This document shows, piece by piece, positions 1 through 12,600 of a DNA stretch of 64,000 bases. This DNA comes from Neolentinus lepideus HHB14362 ss-1. Lineage: Eukaryota > Basidiomycota > Agaricomycetes > Gloeophyllales > Gloeophyllaceae. The notes below the pieces were generated by a model that was given only the letters and a program-made list of their open reading frames with translations, was not told the DNA's origin and did no database searches. Numbering within the stretch: the stretch's first letter is position 1; the number at the start of each line of letters is the position of its first letter. The translations under genes and the position numbers were made by a program. Where the stretch lies: NCBI GenBank assembly GCA_001632425.1, contig KV425552.1:190899-254898 (forward strand), given 5' to 3'.

Positions 1-1546
1 TCGATGGCGTCCATCGGTTTCCAGGTCTAGATCTCCTTCTCCTGTTTTTGAGTCTGGACGCGCTCCCGAGCCAGGTCGCTCAAGACGGCGTGACTCACCT
101 TCACGAACGCGAAATTCAGCACGAGATAGAAGAGCTCGGAATGTCGACGTAGGGTCGTCCGAGCAATCCCGGCCTCCACGGCGACGGCGGAGTTCGCTCA
201 CGCGGCGGTCCAGATCTAGAGAATTTGCCCGTGGAATGGGAGACAGAAAGCAGTCCTATCCTCTGCATGTAGAAGAGGTGCCACGGAGCTCAGGACGTCG
301 TGGCCAAGTGGGGACCTCAGGGGAGTGCGGCATCACTCCAATTGTAAGGGCTGCGCCTCCAAGCCCGTCTGTGGAAACTATGGACAGTGCTATTCAATTG
401 CACGGGCGTGACAGTGACGAACGTAAGACATATAGTACAAGGCTACACGCTATGCAATTATTAACTATTTGCTTTTTAGCCGCAGACACAGGGCGTAACA
501 ACAAGGGAAAGGCGAAAGCACCAGTTAGGGAATACGTCGACCTTACTGAAAGCGATCCCGAGCAAATGGAAACCCCGCCGACGCAGGACGCATCTGCCGA
601 GTCGACCGACGGCACACCAAGCAAACGTTCTGTGGGAGATACAGCATTAGCTAGTGAATCCTTGGCGATTTCCACCGCCCCTTCGCAAGTTTTGGCCACC
701 GATGCACAGTCGACGACCAATCCAAACCTTAGGCATAATCATATGACTGAAGGCAGAATTCCTGTGGGGACTGATGGAGGCGCAAATTCTCAAGGCTACT
801 TGGTCGCGCACAGCCGGCCCCGTCTAAATCTGCGAGACTCTGTGCATGCCCATCTCAATGGGCGGAGTCGTCGACCAAGAGAAGCGGCCCAGATTCAGTC
901 AGCGGATCTTATTCGTAGGCCGACCATGGGAGCTTCCTCCAGTGGTCGCGAAGCCCAGGGACGCACAGAAGCAGCGTCTGATTCTCTGCTGACTCGAATT
1001 ATGCGACCAAAAACGCCTCCATCACTCAAAAATAGCCGTGCTGATAAAGCTCCTGGCCCGAATGACGACAGGTGCGAACAGTTACTTGTCCAAATGTTAT
1101 GCTAGAAAACCTATGCTCATTAACTGTTTGACGTTTGAAGTGCATTCACTGTCTCCCCAGCCGGACCGTCCTTCACTTCCTCAAGTGATAAGACTACCTT
1201 CACCAACTTCCCCATAGATCAAGCATCGGTGAACTCGAGTGGGATGGGCGATTTCCGTCAACGATTACAGCGGAAATTGGCAGAAGAGAGACAGCGCAAT
1301 CTGTCTCAGCCTCAGACAACGGTTCCCTCTTCTGATACTCCGGTTGGAGTAGACACCGCAACGCTCGGTTTCGCTAATTTTGCAGAAAACCACGATGCCT
1401 CGCACCCTTTGGACAAGGCTGCTCCCAGGATAGTGGCCGATCCTGATGCGGATGCCTTAGCTGCGGAGGGGAAACTCCGCTTACAGGCACGGTTGCGCAC
1501 CCGCTTGGCAGCGGCAAAAAAAGGCATGGTTGATACACAGCTTTAA
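1..1546 (+). CDS. RS-rich protein, 3' part, cut by left window edge
   Basis: An open frame runs in from base 2 with many Arg-Ser and Arg-Arg pairs (about residues 1-80 of the visible part), then an acidic stretch that includes VDLTESDPE, a SUMO-interaction-like hydrophobic-acidic patch. An intron is likely at 423-479 (GTAAGA...TTTTAG); it is 57 nt and has no stop, so it could also be read through. The second junction, from about 1036-1072 to 1160, is not settled: the obvious donor at 1073 leads to an early stop in the next exon. The last exon keeps the same frame and ends in a basic charged helix (GDFRQRLQRKLAEERQRN, later LRLQARLRTRL), stop at 1544-1546. RS domains are typical of splicing or RNA-binding proteins, but no RRM is visible here. 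Function unknown. Confidence 0.6.
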
Positions 1547-2138
1547 CCCCTTCGACGTGTGCTACAGACGTCATAATAGCCAATGACGTTGGCGTTTAGG
1601 GATATTGGCGGACAGCGACATGGTGACAGATGACAGAAACAATCACGGCGGATATTTGGTCTTCGGACGCCTCGATAGAATTGGCAGAACTTCTGAAACA
1701 CTGCATGTTGGCAATTCGAAATACAGGATGCTATAGTAATACGTTGTTGTCGATGAAAAATGCGAGTGGTACTGTGAGACATTATACTGTGGTATATGGT
1801 AGGGAAATGTAAAAAGGGGACGATTAGGACGGTGACATATCATGGACTATAATGAAACTAGATTAGAATAGGTAAACCATATTAGCGGCAATACAAGATA
1901 GATAGCAGAGAGACTTAATCGAAGTGATAAATTAGACCGTCTAGCCGGTAAATGCATTAGTGGACGCAGTAAAGAGTGGCAGATTAAAGCGAGTGTTGTT
2001 GTAAGAAAGCGAGAGATGAGCGTGACACACAAAGAGCGCGAGATTACAATCAGAGAATACTGTACGTTGATGTTCGTGATAAGGCATAGGATGATCATGA
2101 GGTGGGGTGTTAATCCCCTTCTTGGATGGACGTAATTC
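1547..2138. other. Convergent intergenic region
   Basis: Lies between the stop codons of the RS-rich gene (+) and the homeodomain gene (-), so it should hold both 3' untranslated regions. It is AT-rich from about 1780 to 2060. No gene, repeat or RNA is seen. Confidence 0.5.
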
Positions 2139-3904
2139 TCATTCAGCTGAGATATCGCCGGAGGGTTCATGTTCCGGTGTGCGAGGTGGCGTCGTCGGGT
2201 TGGCCTCAGGTGACCGGTAAGAAAGCGCGGAGGCTCTTACAGGGTCGAACCTAACGAAACGTGGCTGAGGCTGTGGAGTGCTTTCCCCATTCGAGAATTC
2301 CCCTTGTCCAGGAGGGGACGGCCGCTCAGCACCCACGTTGGAGGACTGAGCAGGGACCAAGTCACGAAGAGATGGGCGACTCTCTGCGGCGTAATATGCA
2401 CCGGCCGGGCGATCCATGGATGCCAAAGTTGACGATCCTGGGCGAGAAAGCGGCGAGAACGTGTCGGGGTCCCATTGCGGCCGGGGCTGCAACGTAAATG
2501 GCGGAGGAATGGCAGAAACGGAGGGTCGAGGTTCGGGCAGCTGATGAGCGAAAGGTGAATCGTGTGTAGATAGCACCGGGCGATTAAATTCGAAGGATGT
2601 TACAGTGGACGGGGCCGAACTCGGGAGTCGCTCCGATAGTGGATTGCCGAAAGGCATGCCCGCAGCTCCAAAAGACCCGAGAGTGTGCGGTCTGTCGAAA
2701 GCTAAAGGAGGGAGAGTCAAGGAATGATCCATGTTGTGTAGATTTTCCCTAACAGGAGCGCGAGCAGGATCCGCTAGAAAATAACGAGAGGTTGCGCCCC
2801 CCACAATATCGGCACTAGACGGAAGGAAGGAAGGGGTACTATCAAAAGATTGGGACAGTCGGGATGGATGTCTGTGACGAATCGAGGTTTCACGACCTCT
2901 CGTCGGGGACAAGGAGGGAACGAAGGTGGAGCCAGGCATTCCCGGACCAGATAGATGAGTACCAGGTCCCATAAGGGACTGCTCAGCTATGTAAGTCACG
3001 CGCTCCGATCCACCACTCGACACACTGCTCTGCGCGGTTTCGCTTGGGCTCAAGCCCTCGGGACTCGATGCTGAAGCTCCGAAAGACACGAAGGAGCCGG
3101 AGCTACCAGCGGGCGTCGGGATGGAACCCGGTGCATTGGGGAATGGCCCATATTGCGGAGGTCTTGAGACAGATTGCGCTCCTTGACTCCTCGGACGCTT
3201 AGCCTTCTGACGTTGATTCTGCAGTATAAGGTTAGGTTACAGTAAATCTGGCTGGAACGTTTTATACTCGCCTGGAACCATATCTGTGCTAGAATTTAGA
3301 CCAACTTGTTATGGAATAGTCATCCTACGAGCACGCACCTGGACCTTTCTAGCACTTAGACCTATCTGGCGACCGACCTCTTCCCGCATGGCAGTGGTTG
3401 GGAAACGGGACTGTAGTCATGGCATCATGTCAGACCAGTCTCTCGTCTCAGTCATACTTTGAAACGTACCTGAGCAAGAAGCGCATGTAAAACAGCGGAT
3501 TGATGAGGAGTAGTGAGTGTCCTCGTTCGCTTCTTTTTGGCTGGAGGAGCAGGCTCTTGCCGCTCATCTCCAGCACCTTCGTGCTCGGTATCTCCCATGT
3601 CCCCTTGTGAGGCCGAGGATGATCCTGATGGACTGGACATCCTTGCTCTACCTTCGTCTGAATCCCTTCGGCCTCTTTTCTCTCCTCGGACGCCAGATGT
3701 GCTCTGACTAGGCGCGTTCGTTGGTGCAGCTGGTAATTGTAAGGGTGGGGGTGGTGAATTTCGTGTCTGCCTCGGCGTATGGGCAGGAATTATTTCATGT
3801 GCTTCTCGTGAAGATGCAATTAGTTCGAAAGAAGGTTGTGCACTTGTAGCTTCAGTTGGAATAGATGGATTAGGCGTCGGTGTAATGGACCGTGAGTGAG
3901 ACAT
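2139..3904 (-). CDS. Homeodomain transcription factor
   Basis: Four exons on the minus strand: 3904-3470, 3410-3339, 3283-3272 and 3218-2139, giving 532 aa, all introns in phase 0. The homeodomain covers about residues 123-181. It starts with KKKRTRTLTTPHQ, continues SRFPTTAMREEVGRQIGLS and ends with the recognition helix RKVQIWFQNQRQKAKR. The invariant W171, F172, N174 and R176 are all present and the spacing is that of a classical 60-residue domain, not TALE. The long C-terminal tail is rich in Ser and Pro, as in activation or repression regions. Exon 3 is only 12 nt (IWFQ) and its donor is GC (GCGAGT). The gene is probably nuclear. No second homeodomain gene or pheromone receptor lies nearby, so mating-type function is not supported. 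Target genes cannot be told. Confidence 0.9.
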
Positions 3905-6528
3905 CCAGTAATTATGAGCAAAGTAACAAGAAATACAGCAGAATTAGAAAAGAGAACGTAGCCTCAGGACATCTGAGGCGCATGCGCCGGAGGAAGGAGG
4001 AGAGAAGGATGAGAAGAGAGACCAAGAGACTAGTATATCCATCGGGGGTCCTCTCGTTAAGCTCGGAGGATTTAGCCCGGCAACGGTGCTGACGCCGATA
4101 TGGCTGTCGTCAGAACATCGCTACGATAATACAAATTCATTAACGTGAGCGAGATTCTGCGGCGGTCCATCGCGGTCCACAGACAGAGTTTCGTGAGCGG
4201 CAAATATCTTTACCGCCATGATTGGTCCCAGCGACGATTCAATCGGGTGTGACAAACCCGCTATTGAATACCACCACTTGTAATACAGCCTAGATCCCTT
4301 GTTGCCACAGCAGCTCTCTGAGAAAATAGCATAGTATACGACGACGCAGACGACTGGTACCAAGCAACCGTTGCGCGCAATTAACGCTAAACATGCTTGC
4401 GAGTTATGGCAACCAGACGACTGTCATGTTGCACACTGCTTGTTCAGGGGCAACCTGCGACCATTGACAACTTCCAACTCCGCGCACGTAAATAACGAGG
4501 AACAAGATTATCGTGACAGCATCCGTCTGCCAAAATATTAAAGAGCAAACAAGCTTCCTAAACAAGTCTATTTCAAATTGGTACCGGTGCCGACAAGCGC
4601 CCAAGATTCACCATCAAATCCGAGTTCTCATGTTCTGCAGAAGGTGATGCAAGCTGTATATAGACCAACAATTAGTTTCAGGATCTGAGAGCAATGTCAA
4701 CCTCCTCGACGACGGCCAACTCGGACATTGACCTTATGTGCACGTACCATCCGGAGACGAGTAGGGATTGGTGGCATGGCTCGTTGCCGTCGATGTCGTC
4801 AGAGTGCACCAGAGTTATTAAGAAGCGTATAGTGAAAAGAGTGGTCCTGAATGGGCAGACACTCACTCTCGGACATAATCAGTCAAGTAGACAGAGTTGA
4901 GTCGTGGCAGATCGTGTGGTATGCTACGACTACGATGGATTTATTGAGCCAATAGGTCTCGCAGCAAGCCGAGGCCAAAGAGGAGTCGAAAAGCGGCGCC
5001 GAATACGAGGAGGCACTGCGCGTCATCTCACGACGATTTAATTGAGCCACGAATCTTGCTGAGGAAGCGGGAGGCCCTCGAAAACGCCGAGAAATCCTCC
5101 TGAAGGGGTGGCATCGGAGCTGAGCGGTCGATTAGTGCTCGCTGCTCGTCCTTGGGCATCTCTACTGCTTGGGAGAGAAATTTTGAGGTCTCACGAAACA
5201 GGGCATCGGATCAAGCCACAGAGGATAGCATGCCCGTTACGCAGATCTAATCCAGGTCGAGAAAAGAAGAGCAAGACAGCCAACTATTAGTTGGCTGAAA
5301 CTGCGGTGCCAGTCGAGACTACTTGATATCATTCGCCGGAGATATCCAACTCGGACGCCGAATGTAGCCGTTGGTCCGGGGTAGATAAAGCAGACCCTAC
5401 AAAGGAGAACGAAGATCCATTATTGCTATGATCGCGGGATAATCCACACGTGTCCCAATATCCCCCAGCAATAGTCACCGGTCTTGGGAAGTAATCTGCG
5501 CGCAGGACAATTAGAGCGGTTTGAAATTGGACGGAGGCTCGGTGATCGAGGATTAGAGTGCCTTCGCTGGAGGAATCTAATCTGTGCTTAGTGGTTCCTG
5601 TGATCTCAGGCTGCTTACTGCCTTTGAGGGTGCCTTACCAGGAAGAACATGAACATCAGTTCTCGCGGCAAGGGCGGATGAACACGCAACTTTCCCATAT
5701 AACATCATAAACAGGGCTAAGCGCGGGTTATTCCTCTTATCGCAGAGCAGTAACGCTGCGGCCTTCAGGATAGTGGCATCAACACGCTGATGACGTTCGA
5801 GAATTGCTTCTCCAGGTACGGTGAGTGATTTGTTGGTCCATTTGTTGGTCCAGGCATTATATGAAAAGACAAAAAGAGGGAAGCACGTCAAAAACAATAA
5901 AGTCATAAACCGGCGACATCACCTGAGCTCAAAGTCTATACTTAGCCATATACCAGAGTCTTCTGTGTTTCATTGGGGTGTCAAGAACCTGATATCACCT
6001 TCCGCTTGAGAAAACATAACACTTCATCGATGCAAAAATTAGAAATCATCCGTAGAAATTTTGGACACGCACAGGGTCTTCATATGCCCACAATGCTGAG
6101 CACCATGGGATCCGTGGAACAGGCACATCAGAGGATGTTACGGCAGAACGGTCGACTTTCTGAAAGAAAGGACAATTACTTACTCGTGCATCGGTAAAGC
6201 TTCAAGGAAGTGAAAGAGTCCTTCAGCTTGTCCCCTTTGCATTAGGTTTTCTGATACTCGCCGGGATTTTTTCGTCGGTGCTCGGACACAAATCGCTTGC
6301 GTCGACTGTACGAGGAAGTGGTCCATGTATTACGTAGTCGGTCCACTGCGGACGAAGTAACTCCCACGACACCTAAGTCTCCGGTATTTGTCGAATCATA
6401 TGTTATTCTCTACTTCTGCTCTCCGCTTCTCAGTGTTTCTTGATATCTTCATCAGTGCCTTCCTTGATCAGTTCTGGAAGTGAGGGCGTATAGCAGAAAA
6501 TCAGTGCTGGACTTTGCGGACTCGAGCA
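3905..6528. other. Divergent intergenic region, about 2.6 kb
   Basis: Separates the start of the homeodomain gene (-) from that of the bromodomain gene (+) and must contain both promoters. A CT-rich run at about 6390-6470 just before the bromodomain start is typical of fungal core promoters. A 109-codon frame on the minus strand (5906-5577) has a hydrophobic start but no homology I recognise and is not called. No transposon ends found. Confidence 0.5.
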
Positions 6529-9450
6529 ATGAGTGCCGACTTCGACGACATTGACGCGTCTTCTCCCAACTCTCTTGACGGAATAATTGATTCAGGCAGC
6601 ACGGAAGATGTCAATTACACAACCCCGAGACCCTCTGGATCCGGAATCAAGCTCGTATTGCCCGCGTTGAAGTTTGGCAAGCCTCTGAAGAAAGGGAAGA
6701 AGATCAAGGGTTCGTCGTTTATCCTGGATGAAGGCATCAGGAAGGCTCCCAGGCCTGTGAAGCTGAAGCCGTTGAAGGAGGTGTTGACGAAGTTGATTGC
6801 GCAGATTAAGAAGTGAGTGTCTCAGTCGTGGCGAGGCGCGCATCGGTGCCCAAGTTGCGTCTCTGCTATTCACTGGGGGCATGGACTGGCGCTTGGTCTT
6901 AAAACATGGAAAGAATACGCACCCATGCACGGAACACTTTCCTAGTATGTCCGCTGGTGGGACATCCCATGAACAAGTGTTATGTGGCCGAGTACAAAGG
7001 TAGAATTGACACGACTGTACATTCAGAAGCTGTTTTCTATTTTCCTTGCCCTCAGTGATTGCAATTCCGTGCAATTGAAGCACTGTGTTGCGTCCCGATT
7101 ATGATTGCTCGCGCCATGTCAGATGGGCCGTGGTGGGGAAGCGTGTGGTGCCCCACACTTCATTGTGGCCAAACATCTGAACGCGATACGCTAACTAATC
7201 GTGCCAATTGCATCATTTTATTAGGAAAGACGATTACGCGTTCTTCCTTCAACCCGTCAATGTCTCTCAAGTGCCTGGATATACCGACATAGTTAAGCAA
7301 CCGATGGACTTCGGCACAATGACGAAGAACATCCGCCACGGAAAATATCGCTCCCTCGACCAATTTTCTGTGAGCACATCAAAAGTTCTCTCCGAAATCG
7401 ACGCTGACTTGACATATAGAACGATTTCCATCTTGTCCTCAACAATGCTAGAGCTTTCAACCCCCCGGGCAGCATTTACGTGACTGAAGCTAACAAAATC
7501 GAAACCTGGGGTGACGAGCATATTGCCAAGGCCCGTCTGTCTGTGATAGAGCACGAGACGGACTGGAACATTGACATAGAACACGAAGACTCCACGTATC
7601 CTGAAGGCGATGAAGAAAGAGGGACACCGATGGATATTGACGGAACAGCGACGAATGCCCCATCACCGTCGGTGACATCTGCCGCGGCTACTCCAGCCCC
7701 TGGGCGACGTCGGCGGAAAGTGCCCCAGGCGCCTGGCACCCTTTCTGAAAGCATCGACGAGGACGGGCGGCTGCCTGGCTCCAAAGATGGACTAGGAGCA
7801 TTCCCGTATGGTAGCGATTGGGCTAGGCTGATGTTGAGTTTGAAGCTCAAGGGTGAGTATGTGCGCGACTATCCAATTGAATAGCCATGAACATGCAGAT
7901 AGGTAAGAAGAAACGAACGAAGAAAGAGCGTCTCAAGATGGAGAGGGGTGGTCCGCCGTACGCTCCAGATGGTAGTCTCGACTACGCAGAATGTGAGTCT
8001 CGTCCCTCGCTTGCGCGTCCTGCTCATATTCTTCGCAGTGGACGATCCCTTCTCCGTGTTGTCAATATTGGCGCCGGAGCAGCTGGAGCCTCCTCGACTC
8101 ATGCCTCTATATCCGCCGGCACCCACTTCAGACCCCGCACAACCGGGGTTCATCACACCTGTCAGTCTACCGCCAGACCGACCGCTGCCCTCTATCGACA
8201 AGTCACTGTGCGTCCGTAAGAGAATACCAGGGCGGCAAATCCAGCGTCGGCATTGGACGGTCAACCGCAGCGCGCTCACGCGTGGGAGGGGGAAGGCCGG
8301 AGATGAAGACGACTTCAATAGTGCACCAACGCAGGAGCCGCGAGAGGCACACGCGCTGGATTACGGCTCATTTGCAGTGCTGCTTGGGAAGCTGGAAGAG
8401 GAGATGCGAGCGAGAAGCGATGGCGCCGTGCTGGATACGGAGCAGAAGGTTAGGAATGCTATCCAGTCAAGTGTCCAGTCTTCGGGAAGCCATGTGAATG
8501 GGCCAGGCACAGATGGCCCGGCGGAGTGGACTGACCAGGAATATTGGTCAAAGAGTAACGCGGTCGCAGCCCATGGATATGTTAGGGATATCGTTTATGG
8601 AGGAGTCGAAGGGCTGGCATACGTCCAAAGTATTGCCAGATTCATCGAACCTCCAAGGACTCAAATTCCAGATGTGAGTCTTTTGTGGTCAAACGACTCG
8701 TGTATACTGTTGCTGACTTTGAAGTGCAATCAGCCCTTGGACTACTCGATGTCTGAGCTGGGCATGCCTTTGGCAGAGTATGTCGAGAAGAATGTTATCG
8801 ATCCTCTGACAGGTGGACGACATCGGCTTCTCAGCGAGACAGTCCTTCGGCTCTCAAATCCCAAGGCTCAAGTGTCCTCGACCGTCAGCGATCAAATACC
8901 TCGATCGCTCGGTGTCTATCCCCAGGCAACACGTGCGTTGTCTCTACTTCGGTCGATCACGTCGCATCCCATCGATATGGCCTCTCTTATCCAAGTTCCA
9001 AATGAGCTGTTCGTCGCAGAGTCAGAATGGGTCGGCGCAAGTTATCGGGAAATGAAACTGAAGGAGGAAGAGGCAGAAAAGGAGAAGAAACTGGCCGAGG
9101 AACCTGCGAAAAACGCTGCTGAATATCTGGCTTTTGCTATCAAGAGCCACCAGGAAGCAGAAGCCGCAACCGTTGGTGCGGCGAATACAACGACTTTCAA
9201 AGAGGACTCGAAGTTCTATCAGTACGTGATCGACTCCTCCAATCGTCTATTCGAAGAACTAGAAGAGAGGAGGAAAGCAACTGGCTCGGTTGTAATCGGG
9301 GAGGGAGTCTTGGAGGACCCCACTGTCAGGAAACTCAGGCTGAGCCTGCTGGCCCTGGCGAAACGAGCGCCCCTGGACAAGATCGCAAGGTTGCCCCCAG
9401 ATCTCGTCCCTGCTCATATCCGCCACGTCGTTCCGACGCTAGGTTCCTGA
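6529..9450 (+). CDS. BRD7/BRD9-like bromodomain protein
   Basis: Six exons: 6529-6812, 7225-7369, 7420-7852, 7903-7992, 8039-8673 and 8734-9450, 767 aa. I use the ATG at 6529 because upstream in-frame codons lack one. The bromodomain spans about residues 80-170: ZA loop FFLQPVNVSQVPGY, then DIVKQPMDFGTM, and NNARAFN where N157 is the acetyl-lysine-binding Asn. The pattern (KQPMDFGTM, SLDQF, LNNARAFN) is closest to BRD7/BRD9, subunits of SWI/SNF-type remodelers that read acetylated histones. The region after it is charged and has a basic patch KKKRTKKERLKMERG. A coiled-coil-like acidic segment lies near 700 (LKEEEAEKEKKLAEE). Intron 1 is unusually long (412 nt). Intron 5 (8674-8733) is 60 nt without a stop and would add 20 residues if retained. 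Complex membership is inferred from family. Confidence 0.88.
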
Positions 9451-9646
9451 TGCGGCAGTAATGACTGTTGTAATCTCGTTTGTCCGATCCACTTAGTCGA
9501 TGATCGGGATCTGTGAGGGCTGTATCTCTGCCGCGGCAATGGTGACAGCTTTAATGTATCGTATTATTACAAATGTGTCGAGTGACGCCTCGACATGCAC
9601 CGCCCTGACCGTCAGCCAAAGTCTTGTAGCTTCGCAGGCTCATGAC

Positions 9647-12600
9647 CTATAAGACGAGCTTCTCCAAGCCTGTAGGTATCTGAGCAAACCCCCCATTTAG
9701 TTGGTACTCGCTTTACATTTTGTCGAGTGAGACCACTGACCTTCCAGCCGTGTGTGGCGGCGGCTCTCTTGTAGCCTTCAAGCGCCTCCTGGACTCTATA
9801 TGGTCTGCAAACTAAGGGTTCAACAAAAGCACTCTACCACCTGAATTTGCAAGACTCACGTGTCCCAGTGCTGGTCAAGCCTTGCAGGTCGAGGATCTAG
9901 GTTGGATATCGCCAATCGGATCTGAAGAAGAACCGCTGAAATGCTGTTTACAATATATCAGTTAGTCGAGCTAGTCCAACGACTGTGAGCACTACCTGTA
10001 GCTCGGAAGCCACCCTAGAGTACTGGTCAGCTGGGCGTAAGCCTGCGGACCGCTCTTAAAGCTCACCGTCAGCTGTGAGTAAGTCCATGCACATTGACCC
10101 CCCTTTGGCATGATGCGTTGAGCCTCACGTCGGACATCCGTTTGAATGACATCATACTCACCTCCAGTCACATGCCCTCCTCCTCCCTGTGCACCATTGC
10201 AAGACTAAATAAATCTTCCTTGCAATATGACTGTGGGCGCTCACACGGATGAATGGTAGGAAACGAGGCTTGATTATACGGAAGAACGGTGGTGAATGAG
10301 GAAACGACGGAGGGAACCGGATTTCGAACACCAAAGAATTGATTTCTCTGCAAATACAGTCAGTCCAGCCTCATCGGTCTTGAATAAAGCATCGTACTTC
10401 TGTGCCATGTCACGTGTAATGGGAAGATCTTTTTCGAAGGAATGCAGTTCTACGATCCACTGGAACAAATTATCTCCAATGAGATCTGGTGGCATGTACC
10501 ATCCGAGCTCCCTCAGACTTGGGGCACTATCCTGCTCCTTCAGCATAGCCTTCAATTCTCTCTGAAGGGCAACAGTTGCCATAGGAGATGCCTCGGATGG
10601 TGGAGGCATCAGGTGCGCAACGCTGGCAGCAACCCAATCTGGATTATGCTGCCAGTCATCCGCCGTCCTCGAAGGTCGCGTATCGCGCACGCCGTCATCC
10701 GCATCCCCTAGTACCATTTCGATATCCGATGTCTGTCGTGGCTCCCAAGCTGCAAAAAGTGCATTGTCGTCGTCGTCGTAATCCTGTTCGCTGACTTCCT
10801 GCTTCCGCTGAGACAGGAGCTTCTCGATTTTATACGAGGGATCTGGGATTTCAATTCGCCTCTGATTCATAGTGAGAGGATGCGTAGGGTCTAGCCGAAC
10901 AAATGGGATGATTTCGTTTGTCTCCTGTTTAGAATCTGCCGTAGAATCTGCCGTAGAATCCGGCGGAACAACTACATTCGTCTGACCCTTCACGAGTAGG
11001 TACCGACTGCACACAGGTTGAACATGTTAAGTTCCCAAACCACGGTTGAGACTGCTTACCAAACGATCCACTCCGTTTGCGGTACTACGAGATATGGATT
11101 CATGCTCCTGAACTGTTGAGGCAAATTGACTATCTCGGCCACAGCGGTGCAACTGGAGGGACATATTTCACTGTTTCTCCAGGCGGCCGAGGTACCCAGC
11201 GCGTAGGAGCCGATCGAAACCATTCCGTCCTTGGCGAAGTAAACGCCTATACGTGCATTAGTCGGCTGGTGTCATTTCACGCGTTCAGTGGATATTTTAC
11301 CATCCCCATAAGCCCGACCATGAGCTACGGTTTTGTACCACAGCCCGTGGCGTATAATCTAAAGTGATGTGGTGTCTAAGTATAATGGTACCAGTCGCAT
11401 ATGCAGTGCTGGACATACAGAGTGCCAATTCTTTGCAGGAGAGCCATGAAACGCCTTTAAACATCAATCATTATTATTGACAAGTTCTCCCAACACTGGC
11501 AAGAACATACGTAGAGCGATGGGTAGGCGACGGCGTGCGGACTCTGTCTTTTCGCCTCCTCGAGAGCAGTCTTGAACTTAGCCTCGGCATCAGGTGCACC
11601 TACACTGAAGCGAAATTGTCTCCAGTCATCGCCTGGCGTCATCCACATCATTGACCCTGAACACGGAAAGGGATGACCATGTAGAGCTAACCTATGTTCT
11701 TCACCATATCTTCGTCTGAGGTAATTTCTTCAAGCAAAGCCGTACACGAGCCCACGCACCTTACAAGATCAATTAGCATCAGTCACTGGGTAACAGATGA
11801 TCATGTTGTACGTGACCCACGCACCATCTTAGAATCGACCAAGTAGCTGGTAAAACTGACGTATCGATGTCCTTCAGCTTTGGCTTGGATTTTCCTGCCT
11901 TAACCTTCTTCTCCAGATGCTGCTTCATCTCCGAAACCTGCTCATCATTGCAATATTTAAATCCTAGGAATACGCATCCTGGAATAATCTCACCGAAGGC
12001 AAACTGTCGATCAGATACCTAATGCACGCACGCATCTGTACAAGAATTGAGTCATCATCATGTCGATGCTATATGATTCCCGAACTCGCCTGATGAATAT
12101 CCAATCTGTCAAAATCGACGAGAGCGGCTCCAGAGTATGCAGCAGGCTCCTGACTTAAATCTACATATCGATTAATCTTCACCACGTGCCGAGAAAATGC
12201 AAACGTCGCTCATTACCTGTAAGTGTTGGGTGTGATGGCGCCACATTCAATTGGGTAAGGTAGGTAGGAGTGGTAGCAGGAACTCGTAGCCCAAGACCGG
12301 TGGGCAAAGGTTGTTCCAGTGCGCCATCAGTAGCTGCAATGTATGCCAGTGATACCAATAGGTCGACAGACGTCGGATGGGTGCAAATCTCGTACTAAGA
12401 TTCTTAGCGAGCTATCATGCACTGCAGAGCTAAGTAGAGAACATACCTCCAGGGATGGACCCCGGTTGTGAAGGTAGAATTGGTATGCACAAAGTTGATT
12501 GTCGCAGACGAAAGGTTTGAGTGCTTCGTAATCGACCTTCAGCTTATTATGGCATACTATGCAATATCTTGTGCAAAGCTACCAGAGTGTTAGTCAGTCT

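Noticed and set aside
2139..3904. Homeodomain gene as part of a mating-type A locus
   Set aside because: No second divergent homeodomain gene and no mitochondrial intermediate peptidase nearby; the domain is the classical 60-residue type.
5577..5906. Possible small secreted protein on the minus strand
   Set aside because: Hydrophobic start only; no cysteine pattern, weak start context and no support from neighbours.
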